From: Pseudoalteromonas sp. MM1
Lineage (GTDB): Bacteria; Pseudomonadota; Gammaproteobacteria; Enterobacterales; Alteromonadaceae
Direction of reading: 5' to 3'
Length of the DNA: 64,000 bases
Assembly: GCF_030296835.1 (NCBI RefSeq)
Contig: NZ_AP027922.1
Location: forward strand, 434,001 to 498,000
A model generated the notes under the pieces. The model made no database searches, was not told where the DNA came from, and saw nothing but the letters and a program-made list of their open reading frames with translations. Made by a program: the position numbers and the translations under genes. Positions 9,163-17,833 of the stretch are shown here, piece after piece (position 1 is the first letter of the stretch; the number at the start of each line of letters is the position of its first letter).

Positions 9163-10332
9163 TTAAGCTGACTGTATTAGCTTTATCTTGGTTTGCCTAC
9201 CATTAAGTAGTGCGCCCAACCACGTATTTTTAACTAATAATAAATAACTTATTTGACCTATAAGTAATGTAACCACCACGCTAACTATAAACTTTACTAA
9301 AACTGGCAAATTAGTATTAATCAATGGCATCTGAATATAAATCAGCACTGGCACATGTATTAAATAAATCCAATATGATGCATTTGATATGCTGCAACTG
9401 AGCTTACTTTTGTGATTTAAAAAACGATGCCCAAGTAAAAACGTTATGGCGGTTAAAAAAATAGCACTCAGTCCTTGTGATAAAACATGTAATACATGTA
9501 GCTCTCCCGCTGCGGCAAAATACCCCGTAGTTGCGGCAGCAATCACTTCATCTAAGCTTGGCGCGGCTGGTAATAAAGAAAAATAACCAGTCAGTGATAG
9601 TGCAACACCCAAAATAAGAGGCCATAAGTACTTATGATATGAGCAAATGAGCTGCTGTTTTTTATTAAGCCCCACTCCCAACCAATAAAAACTGCCGTAA
9701 AAACCATACGACCATAACTGTGGCGTGAGTTTATCTGGAGCAGGAAATGGAATAGATTGCCCCATTAATGAAAACGTTAACACGATGGGAAGTACAACCC
9801 ACATAAATAAAGGGTGAGCGCTAAGCGCATCGAATTTATTGCCTAATAAGTTAGTTGTTTTCAACAACCAGTGAATTAAGCAAAACTGGAATAAGTTCCA
9901 CAAAAACCATAAGTGCATAGTGCTAACAACAGGCTCTTTAATAACTTTAAACACAGCAAAAATCGGCGGTATTGGATTAGCTATACCGGCTCCAAAACTC
10001 AAGGCATGGTAGTAAACGGCAAAGCTGAACGGTAAAAATACAATAAAAGGCAGTAGAATATGTTTACTGCGATGATGTAAAAAGCGCGCGTTGCTCGATT
10101 TATCTATTAAAAGTGTACTGCAAAACCCTGCAATAATAAAAAATAATGGCATCCGAAATAAGTGCAGCGTATGCGTAATATAATCAAATAGACCATGTGT
10201 GCTTGGGTCTGCCGTAAACCAAATATTGCGAAAGAACGGACTGTAGGCTAAAGCGGCATGAAATACGATGCCGAGCAATAGCGCGAGGCTGCGTAAATTA
10301 TCAATGTAGTGTAATCGACTGTCTTTATTCAT
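9163..10332 (-). CDS. Acyltransferase family 3 membrane protein
   Basis: A 389-aa polytopic inner-membrane protein with about ten hydrophobic segments. The N-terminus LHYIDNLRSLALLLGIVFHA is the family signature: an Arg and a His near the first membrane helix that are essential in O-acetyltransferases of the OafA/OpgC type. Such proteins acylate glycans or periplasmic glucans. I chose the ATG at 10332; a TTG four codons upstream is also open. It is divergent from the histidine kinase gene across a region rich in inverted repeats, which suggests control by that two-component pair. Confidence 0.82.
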   Translation of the reverse strand: MNKDSRLHYIDNLRSLALLLGIVFHAALAYSPFFRNIWFTADPSTHGLFDYITHTLHLFRMPLFFIIAGFCSTLLIDKSSNARFLHHRSKHILLPFIVFLPFSFAVYYHALSFGAGIANPIPPIFAVFKVIKEPVVSTMHLWFLWNLFQFCLIHWLLKTTNLLGNKFDALSAHPLFMWVVLPIVLTFSLMGQSIPFPAPDKLTPQLWSYGFYGSFYWLGVGLNKKQQLICSYHKYLWPLILGVALSLTGYFSLLPAAPSLDEVIAAATTGYFAAAGELHVLHVLSQGLSAIFLTAITFLLGHRFLNHKSKLSCSISNASYWIYLIHVPVLIYIQMPLINTNLPVLVKFIVSVVVTLLIGQISYLLLVKNTWLGALLNGRQTKIKLIQSA

Positions 10333-10383
10333 TAATGTGCCCAACTAACTTTTATTAATAAAGCATAAATGAATGAGGTTTCA

Positions 10384-10428
10384 TGACACTAGTCACAAAG
10401 CTCATAGCCCGAGCTATGACAGATGTCA
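10384..10428. promoter_or_regulatory. Cluster of three inverted repeats in a divergent promoter region
   Basis: Within 45 bp there are TGAC-ACTA-GTCA (10384-10395), TCATAGC-CCGA-GCTATGA (10402-10419) and TGACA-GA-TGTCA (10417-10428). The last two overlap by three bases. They sit between the acyltransferase and kinase/regulator genes, a natural operator position for the NarL-type regulator encoded at 11606. The assignment to that regulator is inference. Confidence 0.5.
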
Positions 10429-10470
10429 CTGTTTTTACAACGCGAGTTCTGCAATAATTGCTAAAAAAAT

Positions 10471-11628
10471 ATGGCCACAGTAATGGAATCAACTATACGA
10501 CATCCAACCGATTGGCATTTCTCAACATTGGCATCGTGGCTTGGGGTGACATTGGCGTGTGCCTATTATGCTAACTCAGAATTAGCGCTATATTTGCAAA
10601 TCATAGTAAGTGGTTCCATTTTAGCTATTTTGCTGTATGTGTTAAAACAGCCTAACAAATTTGTTCACGGCGTAGCACTTGGCTATTTCCTGCTTATTTT
10701 GGCAATGATACAACTGAGTTCAACATCCTTAGTTTTTATCCACCTAGTGATGTTTACCGCGGTTTTTAGTCCTCATTTTTCGCTTCCTAAGATACTGGCT
10801 TGTGTTGTGGCCGCCATGCTGGTGTATGGTTTAACGCATTATGCGCGCTGGGAAAATGGCATTCCTTGGATCACGTTTACAATTTGGTTTTTCTTTTGCT
10901 TGATGAATTGGTTTGTTAGCCGGCGTATTGTCGAAAGTTTAAATACACATTACCAATCCCGCCAAAACTACAAAGAGTTAAAAGCCACCCAACACATGAT
11001 GGGGGCGATGCATGCAGCGCAAGAGCGACAAAACATATCACGCGAGCTCCATGACTCACTCGGCCATAAGCTTACCGCGCTCAGCATTAATTTAGATTTT
11101 GCTAAAAGAGCAGCAAATGAAGCCACCGTTGAAACCCTCTCTCTTTGTCACCAACTTAGCCAAGAAGTATTGGCTGAGGTGCGCGAAATCGTTTCCACTC
11201 AACGCAATGACAAAACGATACTTAAGCAAGCTCTTGAGGCCATTTGCGAACTGACACCTAATTTACACTGTGATCTCCAACTAAGTAAAGAGACAGAGCA
11301 GCTACCTCAAGACTACGCCCTGTGTGTATTGCGGTTTACCCAAGAGATGATCAGCAACACCCTTAAACATACCCAAGCAAACCATTTTACTTTGCATGTA
11401 AATGTCACCCTCGTTGGCGAACAGCCGCTGTTAGTTGCAAAAGCGTATCACAATCAAGCAGAGACCCATTTACCAAAACAAGGGAACGGATTAGCAGGAC
11501 TAAATGAGCGAATGGCACAATTTGGCGGTGAATTTTCACAACACCTTGAGCAAGAAACACTGATCAATACCATGACATTACCATTAAATTTAGAAGAAAA
11601 AAGCCATGATAAAGTGCCTACTAGTTGA
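10471..11628 (+). CDS. Sensor histidine kinase, NarX/DesK type (HisKA_3)
   Basis: This 385-aa protein has an N-terminal membrane domain of about five or six hydrophobic segments (residues 20-150), then a HisKA_3 dimerisation helix with the phosphoacceptor His in ISRELHDSLGHKLTAL (about residue 195). A degenerate HATPase region follows, with its N box at EMISNTLKHTQANHF and a glycine motif at GNGLAGLNERM. The layout matches DesK-type membrane sensors. Its 3' end overlaps the response regulator start by 23 bp, marking a two-gene operon. The signal sensed is unknown. Confidence 0.87.
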   Translation: MATVMESTIRHPTDWHFSTLASWLGVTLACAYYANSELALYLQIIVSGSILAILLYVLKQPNKFVHGVALGYFLLILAMIQLSSTSLVFIHLVMFTAVFSPHFSLPKILACVVAAMLVYGLTHYARWENGIPWITFTIWFFFCLMNWFVSRRIVESLNTHYQSRQNYKELKATQHMMGAMHAAQERQNISRELHDSLGHKLTALSINLDFAKRAANEATVETLSLCHQLSQEVLAEVREIVSTQRNDKTILKQALEAICELTPNLHCDLQLSKETEQLPQDYALCVLRFTQEMISNTLKHTQANHFTLHVNVTLVGEQPLLVAKAYHNQAETHLPKQGNGLAGLNERMAQFGGEFSQHLEQETLINTMTLPLNLEEKSHDKVPTS

Positions 11629-12220
11629 AGATCAGACCTTAGTTCGTTTAGGCCTCGCTAATTTACTTAACCTTGATAGCGCCATTAATATCGAAGCCCA
11701 AGCTGAAGATGGCTTACAAGCGCTTGCACTATTAGCTGAGCATAGTTTTGACATTGCTTTACTCGATATGAGAATGCCGAATTTAGATGGGCTCGGCGTG
11801 CTGCAAAAAATGCGTGAAAAGGGTGATAAAACCCCCGTACTGATCATTACCACATTTGAAGATTGTGATGTCTTAGTCAAAGCCCTTAATCTAGGTGCTC
11901 GTGGGTATGTGCTTAAAAACATTGAACTTGAAGAACTCATTAGCGCTATAAAGCAGGTCGTTGCAGGAGAGCGAGTATTGCAAAGTGCAGTGACTGATTT
12001 TTTACTCAAAAAGCAACTAAGCCCTCAGCTCTGCTTAACGGACAAAGAACAAACCGTATTGCAGTGTTTGTCTTTAGGTATGCCAAACAAAGTGATTGCC
12101 AAAAAATTAGATAACTCTGAGGGGACTATTCGTAATCATGTGTCACAAATTCTTGCCAAATTAGACGTAAAAGACCGCACTCAGGCCGTTATAAAAGCCA
12201 TTAATCAAAACCTAATTTAA
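11606..12220 (+). CDS. Response regulator, NarL/LuxR family
   Basis: A 204-aa two-domain regulator. The receiver (1-120) has an acidic E8-D9 pair, phosphoacceptor D53 (IALLDMRMPNLDG) and a conserved K near 105 (YVLKNI). The C-terminal LuxR-type HTH (about 140-200) reads LTDKEQTVLQCLSLGMPNKVIAKKL, with the usual second helix EGTIRNHVSQIL. It is translationally coupled to the kinase upstream and is its likely partner. The inverted-repeat cluster at 10384-10428 is the nearest candidate binding region. Confidence 0.9.
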   Translation: MIKCLLVEDQTLVRLGLANLLNLDSAINIEAQAEDGLQALALLAEHSFDIALLDMRMPNLDGLGVLQKMREKGDKTPVLIITTFEDCDVLVKALNLGARGYVLKNIELEELISAIKQVVAGERVLQSAVTDFLLKKQLSPQLCLTDKEQTVLQCLSLGMPNKVIAKKLDNSEGTIRNHVSQILAKLDVKDRTQAVIKAINQNLI

Positions 12221-12241
12221 CACGCGAACAACACCAAATTA

Positions 12242-12406
12242 CTATTTTTGATTAGGCTTAAGTGGTGCAATCAACATAAATAAGAGTAAACAAAACCAAC
12301 TAATAAACAAACAGGCGACTATCCATGCGAGCTTTTCTTGGAGATCCACTTTTTGTGACCTAGCAATGAGTATGATTGGCATCACCCAAATCTTGATTCC
12401 AGACAT
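12242..12406 (-). CDS. Small membrane protein, PLDc_N-like (54 aa)
   Basis: A short frame found by reading the minus strand: MSGIKIWVMPIILIARSQ..., 54 codons, ending at TAG (12244-12242). It has two hydrophobic segments separated by a charged loop (RSQKVDLQEKLAW), then FISWF. This pattern is typical of the small phospholipase-D N-terminal-like (PLDc_N) membrane proteins. The ribosome-binding site is weak (GAAGA). A start at Met9 is possible. The gene is convergent with the response regulator, whose stop is 22 bp away. Function is unknown. Confidence 0.45.
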   Translation of the reverse strand: MSGIKIWVMPIILIARSQKVDLQEKLAWIVACLFISWFCLLLFMLIAPLKPNQK

Positions 12407-12526
12407 TAAAGATCTTCAATTTGCTCATGGCACCGAACCGCCCGTCGACTCTAACTCATAACTGCCCAAACCCTAATCAGTAATACATTCGCTATCCTCA
12501 TAATAACTTTTAAATAGGAGGTTACT

Positions 12527-13123
12527 ATGAAACCAGAACTAAATCACAATGCTACTGGTGTGAAACGTCCTTTCAAGCTGGAAGAGATTTGGTGTATTCG
12601 CACTCGAATCGAAATTCAAAATAACTTGATGCAATTAGCGTTACTCAATTTGGCTATAGATAGTAAATTAAGATCATGTGATTTACTGTCTTTAAAAGTT
12701 CGAGATGTCGCTACCCAAGATCAAGTTTTTGAGAGGGTGCAATGGACACAAAAGAAAACAGGGATCGAAGTTCAATTTGAGATAACGCCGAGAACACAAC
12801 AAAGTATTAGCCGTTGGGTTCAAGAAGTTAAATTGCAGCCTAAAGATTATTTTTTCCGGAGTTTACGTCGCTCTAATCAACCCATAAGCTATTCATATTA
12901 CAGGTCTATTATCAGAAGTTAGGCTGAGCAGTTAGGGCTTGATTCTGATCTATATGGAACTCACTCAATGCGAAGAACCAAAGCGACTTTGGAGTATGCT
13001 CGAACCAAAAATATAAGGGCCGTTCAGTTACTGCTTGGCCATACAAAAATTGATAAAGCCATCAGATATCTCGGAATTGAAATTGAAGATGCAATTAAGA
13101 TATCTAGAGAAACGGATTGTTAA
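12527..13123 (+). pseudogene. Tyrosine recombinase interrupted by one in-frame amber codon
   Basis: A strong ribosome-binding site (AGGAGG) precedes an ATG at 12527. The frame runs 131 codons to TAG (12920-12922), then continues in the same frame to TAA at 13121-13123. Joined together it is a roughly 198-residue short tyrosine recombinase. The catalytic set is visible: Arg in LRSCDLL, HSMRR (HxxR) and LLGHTKI after the stop, and Tyr in AIRYLGI. Everything after the stop is still well conserved, so the nonsense change is recent, a sequencing error, or read through. It resembles short integrases of about 200 aa in marine gammaproteobacterial mobile DNA. Confidence 0.75.
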
Positions 13124-13446
13124 TTTAATATAGGTAGCAACACCAAGCTGCCTTTGCCCCAAAATGCGTTAATCTAAATACTGTAAAGCTCTGTTTTGAG
13201 AGAAGGCTTTGTGAAATCAGCGTATTTCTTTAATTTCTTTAGCTTTAAGTTATAAATTATTGAAGGTAATTGCGATGTTATTATTGTTATTATGCTCTGA
13301 ATTTGCTGTTTTCGGGCAAAGTAAATCAACCTCAAAAACTACTCAAAAATCTACAAACAACATCTTAAGGCTAATAAAAAGTGTGTCGCAAATTTAGTGT
13401 TTTAGAGTTATTGTTAGTGGGTACAAAGTATTGAGGGGAAACCTAA
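13124..13446. other. Non-coding gap upstream of the c-di-GMP gene
   Basis: A 323-bp AT-rich stretch. The only frame of note is a 40-codon one at 13275-13397 (MLLLLLLCSEFAVFG...), with AAGG upstream and a signal-peptide-like N-terminus but nothing recognisable afterwards. It could be the stub of a lost periplasmic protein. Promoter elements for the 13447 gene are probably here but are not distinct. Confidence 0.4.
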
Positions 13447-15558
13447 ATGGACAATTGCAGCGTTCTTATCATAGATGATGAAGAGATTAATACCATACAG
13501 CTAGAGCATGTTTTAGATGGAATTGGAAATATTTTAACTTCTAACAATAGCTCGGTAGCTATACCTCTGATTGAAAAAATTAAACCAGACATTTTAATTC
13601 TTGACCTAGAGATGCCTACAGTCAGTGGTTTTGAAATTTTAGAAGTGATACAGCAAAAGCCAACTCTGGCACATATTAGAACTATTGTTATTACATCTCA
13701 CAGTGATCCCGCGATAGAAGAAAAAGCATTATCTTTAGGCGCGATAGACTTTATATCAAAACCCCTAAACCTCAGACTATGTAGAATTCGTATTGAAAAT
13801 CATATAAAAATAAGAACACAAGAAAAAATATTACAACTCACACAAGCAGAACTATTTGCTGAAAAAGAACAGTTGAGAATTACGATAGATTCGATTGCAG
13901 ATGCTGTTATTTCTACGGATAAAAACGCAAATATTGTGTACATGAACCCTGTAGCGCAAAGGCTTACAGGATGGTCACAAACTGCGGCGAAAGGTCGCCA
14001 TATTGAAGAGGTCATGAAGTTATGCGACGCGACAACTAAAATACCGTCTATTAATCCTTTATCTGTTGCATTAAAAGAAAATAGACCTGTTGCTATGGCT
14101 TTAAATACACAATTGATCAGTAGGCAAGGCATAGAACATCGAGTTGAAGACAGCGCAGCTCCAATTCTTGATAAAAACCTTAACCAATGCGGCGCTGTTA
14201 TGGTATTTCAAGATGTTAGCGAAGCTTTAGCTATGTCGATGCAGATGACATACCTATCTCATCATGACCAGCTAACCTCTTTACCAAATCGAATATTACT
14301 TCACGATAGACTTACGCAAGGTATCGCTAGGGCTGCTTTTAATGACACTAAGTTAAGCTTAATGTTACTTGATCTAGATAAGTTTAAGTTTATTAATGAT
14401 GCCTTAGGGCACCATATCGGTGATGAGATAATTGCCCATATTGGTCACAGCTTGGATCGATTCGCATGTAACGATATTACAGTCGCACGTGTTGGGGGAG
14501 ATGAATTTGCACTCGTTGTTCCTCACTCGGCTAATTCTTTAAGTTTAGAGCCACTGGTTAATCAGGTTCTTAATGTTATTGGTAAGCCTTTCAGGTCAGG
14601 TGGTGAGCAGCATGTTCTTTCAGCAAGTTTAGGCATAAGTGTGTACCCTGATGATGCATCAAGTGTAGAAGAAATGCTTCGCCATGCAGACTCCGCAATG
14701 TACAAAGCAAAAAACGAATCTGCTAATAGTTACTTCTATTTTAGTGATGATTTACAGGTTGAAATGAATAGGCGTCTTGAGGTTGGAAATAAACTAAGAA
14801 AGGCATTAGATGAAGATGATCTCGACGTTCATTATCAACCTAAATATGATTTAAACACTGACACACTGATTGGTGTAGAAAGCTTAGTTCGTTTAAAAGA
14901 TGGGCAAGGTGGCTTTATTTCTCCTGTTCACTTTATTGAATATGCAGAAGAAACGGGGCTTATTTTTCGTTTAGGAGTACAAGTTCTTGAAAAAAGCTGC
15001 ATTGCAGCAAAAGCGTGGCTTGATAAAGGTCTGCCGATTAAAGTTTCTGTAAATATATCTGCAAAACAATTTACAGACACTAAACTTGTAGATACTGTCG
15101 CCGAGATCCTTGAAAGAACGCAATTACCCAGCCGCTACTTAGAGCTAGAAGTGACAGAATCGGCCTTGATTGAAAACTTTGATTATACTGTCAGTCAATT
15201 AAAGCTTATCTCTAGTATGGGGGTCAGTATTGCTCTTGATGACTTTGGAACTGGGTATTCCAGTCTTTCATATTTGAGGTTGTTTCCACTAAATGTGTTA
15301 AAAATTGATCAGTCTTTTGTACGTGATATGCTCAACGATGAGCAAGCGTTCAATATTGTAACTACAATAATTGAACTGGCCCACTCTTTAAAGCTCCAAA
15401 TTGTGGCTGAAGGGATTGAAACTTTACAACAAAAAGACCGGCTGCAAGAGCTTGGCTGTCAAATAGGCCAAGGTTATTTACTGAGCAAGCCTTTGGATTT
15501 CGGCAAGGCTGATAAACTAATACAAAGTAGTAAGGTTGAAGGATTATTATGTCCTTAA
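13447..15558 (+). CDS. REC-PAS-GGDEF-EAL cyclic-di-GMP enzyme
   Basis: This 703-aa cytoplasmic protein has an N-terminal receiver (phosphoacceptor D53 in LILDLEMP), then PAS (about 145-265), GGDEF and EAL domains. The cyclase motif is intact as VGGDEFA near residue 350. The phosphodiesterase motif is ESLVR at about 478, keeping the catalytic Glu, with VNISAKQF, LEVTES, LDDFGTGYSS, LKIDQSF and VAEGIET all present. Both activities are therefore possible; such proteins usually act as phosphodiesterases. Its stop overlaps the next start, coupling it to a second c-di-GMP enzyme. Confidence 0.93.
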   Translation: MDNCSVLIIDDEEINTIQLEHVLDGIGNILTSNNSSVAIPLIEKIKPDILILDLEMPTVSGFEILEVIQQKPTLAHIRTIVITSHSDPAIEEKALSLGAIDFISKPLNLRLCRIRIENHIKIRTQEKILQLTQAELFAEKEQLRITIDSIADAVISTDKNANIVYMNPVAQRLTGWSQTAAKGRHIEEVMKLCDATTKIPSINPLSVALKENRPVAMALNTQLISRQGIEHRVEDSAAPILDKNLNQCGAVMVFQDVSEALAMSMQMTYLSHHDQLTSLPNRILLHDRLTQGIARAAFNDTKLSLMLLDLDKFKFINDALGHHIGDEIIAHIGHSLDRFACNDITVARVGGDEFALVVPHSANSLSLEPLVNQVLNVIGKPFRSGGEQHVLSASLGISVYPDDASSVEEMLRHADSAMYKAKNESANSYFYFSDDLQVEMNRRLEVGNKLRKALDEDDLDVHYQPKYDLNTDTLIGVESLVRLKDGQGGFISPVHFIEYAEETGLIFRLGVQVLEKSCIAAKAWLDKGLPIKVSVNISAKQFTDTKLVDTVAEILERTQLPSRYLELEVTESALIENFDYTVSQLKLISSMGVSIALDDFGTGYSSLSYLRLFPLNVLKIDQSFVRDMLNDEQAFNIVTTIIELAHSLKLQIVAEGIETLQQKDRLQELGCQIGQGYLLSKPLDFGKADKLIQSSKVEGLLCP

Positions 15559-16472
15559 GTTTAAATCCATTATCAAAGTGTAAAGTATTTATTGTTGATG
15601 ATGATGAGATGGTCAGGTTAAGTCTTGGTGTTTTTTTAGAAGAATATTTTGCTGTTGACACTTACCCTTCTGGTCAGGCTGTTTTAGAAGCCTGTGAAGA
15701 TTTAATTCCAGATTTGATTTTACTAGATATTAATTTACCGGATATAAGTGGTCTGGATATTTGTAGGCGACTTAAGGCTAAAGCTACATTCGAAAATATT
15801 CCAATAATTTTTATCACTTCGACTTACGATACAGAGTGTCAAAATGCATGCTGGGAAGCTGGTGCTTCTGATTTTATTGGTAAACCCATTACAGCATCCA
15901 CGTTGATACATCGTACAAAGAATCACTTAGAGAATAAGCTTCGACTAGAAAGGCTAATAGAGCTTACTTATGAAGATTCATTGACAGGCTTATTTAATCG
16001 GCACTATTTAGATCTTGAAGTTGCTAATGTTTTTAAACAAACTTCAAGAGAGAAGAAACCGTTCAGTTTGCTAATGCTTGATCTAGATTTCTTTAAATTA
16101 TACAACGACCAATACGGACACCCTCAAGGAGATGCTTGTCTAAAAATAATTGCTGATGTTATTGAGCGCTCTATACATCGACCTCAAGATATTGCAATTA
16201 GATATGGTGGAGAAGAGTTTATCATTATACTACCATTCACAGACTTCGACGGAGTTAAATTCATATGTGATCGTATTTCAACAGAGCTTGAGGCGATTAA
16301 TATCCCGCATGTTAAGTCTATATGGGGCCGCGCTACAGTCAGTATCGGTGGAGTTATCTACGAGCACCAAAATAAGATGAGCTTTGATGAACTGATTAAT
16401 TGCGCAGATAAAGCGCTTTATGCAGCTAAAAGTGATGGACGAAACTGTTTTAGGCTTAGTTTTTGTGATTGA
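15549..16472 (+). CDS. REC-GGDEF diguanylate cyclase
   Basis: A 307-aa PleD/WspR-like response regulator. The receiver has the acidic cluster VDDDEM, phosphoacceptor Asp in LILLDINLPD (about residue 61) and the conserved Lys in FIGKPI. The GGDEF domain carries YGGEEFI near residue 220 and the helical RHYLDLE-type linker before it, so it should make cyclic-di-GMP when phosphorylated. The ATG at 15549 overlaps the upstream gene's TAA, so the two opposing c-di-GMP enzymes are made together. Likely phosphodonors are the two hybrid kinases encoded just downstream. Confidence 0.93.
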   Translation: MSLSLNPLSKCKVFIVDDDEMVRLSLGVFLEEYFAVDTYPSGQAVLEACEDLIPDLILLDINLPDISGLDICRRLKAKATFENIPIIFITSTYDTECQNACWEAGASDFIGKPITASTLIHRTKNHLENKLRLERLIELTYEDSLTGLFNRHYLDLEVANVFKQTSREKKPFSLLMLDLDFFKLYNDQYGHPQGDACLKIIADVIERSIHRPQDIAIRYGGEEFIIILPFTDFDGVKFICDRISTELEAINIPHVKSIWGRATVSIGGVIYEHQNKMSFDELINCADKALYAAKSDGRNCFRLSFCD

Positions 16473-16555
16473 TTTAGGCTTTTCTTACTGCTTTTTGTAG
16501 AAACCTCAGAAACATAGCCTATACTTTGAAGACTCTTAACTTAACAAGAAATACA

Positions 16556-17824
16556 ATGGAACATTCCCAAAAGCGTCGAGATTTTCTAAAAACACTCGGT
16601 GTTGGTGCTGCGGCATCAACACTTGCGTTTAAAGTCCCTTATGTTTTTGCAAAGAACAAAGTAACCCTTCGTGTGATGGGAACGCATGTTACGTTGCAAG
16701 AAGAGCTTAGACAAAAAGCAATGCGCGAACTAGGTATAAACATTGAGTTTTCACCGATGGGTAGTGCCGCCGTTTTGCAAAAAGCAGCAGCAGACCCTAG
16801 TTCTTTTGATTTGTATGAGCAATGGTCTGACTCTATTAATATTCTCTGGCAAGCAAATGCCATTCAGCCAATCGAGGTTGATAGACTCGTTTATTGGGAT
16901 GAAATAAACCCACTTTCCAAGACTGGCAAAATTGTACCTGATGCAAAGTTAGGTGCAGGCGATTCACCCAATAAGCTTCTTTATGCACAGCCTGATGGCT
17001 CTTTGGGAGAAACACCATCTAAATTAATTAGCTTCATGCCTTATGTACACAATGTCGATTCATTTGGCTATAACACGAATGCGATTGAAAAAGGTATTCC
17101 GTACGAAACAGAATCTTGGGCATGGTTATTAGATGAAAAGAATAAAGGCAAAGTTGCATTAGTTAATGCACCAACAATAGGTATCTTTGATGCTGCTTTA
17201 GCCGCTCAAGCTAAAGGGTTAATGAAGTTTAATGATTTAGGTAATATGAGTATTGACGAGATTGACCAATTATTTACCATTTTATTTGAAAAGAAACGGC
17301 AAGGTCATTTTTCAGGCTTTTGGACGTCAGTACCGCAATCTGTTGATTTTGTGAAAATGAACCGAGTGACCATTCAGAGTATGTTCTCACCAGGTGTCAG
17401 TGCGCTAAATGGGCAAGGCATTCCAGTAACCTATGCCTCACCAAAAGAAGGATACAGAGCATGGCATGGTGTCATGTGTTTATCAAAAAATACCCACGGG
17501 CATGTTAAAGATGCTGCGTATGAGTATATGAACTGGTGGTTATCCGGCTACCCAGGTGCGTTCATAGCAAGACAAGGATATTACATCTCTAATCCTAGCC
17601 GTAGCCAACCGCTTATGTCGAAACCTGAGTGGAATTATTGGTATGAAGGACAAGAAGCATCAACTAACTTGAAGGGAACAGATGGAAAAGTATCTATTAA
17701 AGTAGGCGAAATAAGGGATGGTGGCAGTTATATTAAACGCTTTTCGAATATTGCGGTTTGGAATACTGTGATGCCAAATTATGATTACAGTTTAGATAAG
17801 TGGTATGAACTACTTAACGCATAA
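16556..17824 (+). CDS. Periplasmic substrate-binding protein with Tat signal, no transporter nearby
   Basis: A 422-aa protein starting MEHSQKRRDFLKTLGVGAAA, a twin-arginine export signal. The mature part resembles spermidine/putrescine-type (PotD-like) ABC solute-binding proteins (cluster 1/6 SBP fold: WAWLLDEKNKGKVAL, then YEYMNWWLSGYPGAF). A TTG ten codons upstream extends the frame, but the ATG at 16556 places the RR motif normally. No permease or ATPase gene is present; instead a membrane sensor kinase begins 9 bp after the stop. The protein probably presents a ligand to that kinase rather than feeding uptake. The ligand is unknown. Confidence 0.85.
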   Translation: MEHSQKRRDFLKTLGVGAAASTLAFKVPYVFAKNKVTLRVMGTHVTLQEELRQKAMRELGINIEFSPMGSAAVLQKAAADPSSFDLYEQWSDSINILWQANAIQPIEVDRLVYWDEINPLSKTGKIVPDAKLGAGDSPNKLLYAQPDGSLGETPSKLISFMPYVHNVDSFGYNTNAIEKGIPYETESWAWLLDEKNKGKVALVNAPTIGIFDAALAAQAKGLMKFNDLGNMSIDEIDQLFTILFEKKRQGHFSGFWTSVPQSVDFVKMNRVTIQSMFSPGVSALNGQGIPVTYASPKEGYRAWHGVMCLSKNTHGHVKDAAYEYMNWWLSGYPGAFIARQGYYISNPSRSQPLMSKPEWNYWYEGQEASTNLKGTDGKVSIKVGEIRDGGSYIKRFSNIAVWNTVMPNYDYSLDKWYELLNA

Positions 17825-17833
17825 GGAAGTAAA

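Noticed and set aside
13275-13397. 40-codon frame with signal-peptide-like start
   Set aside because: Short, with no recognisable mature part; kept only as a note in the intergenic entry.
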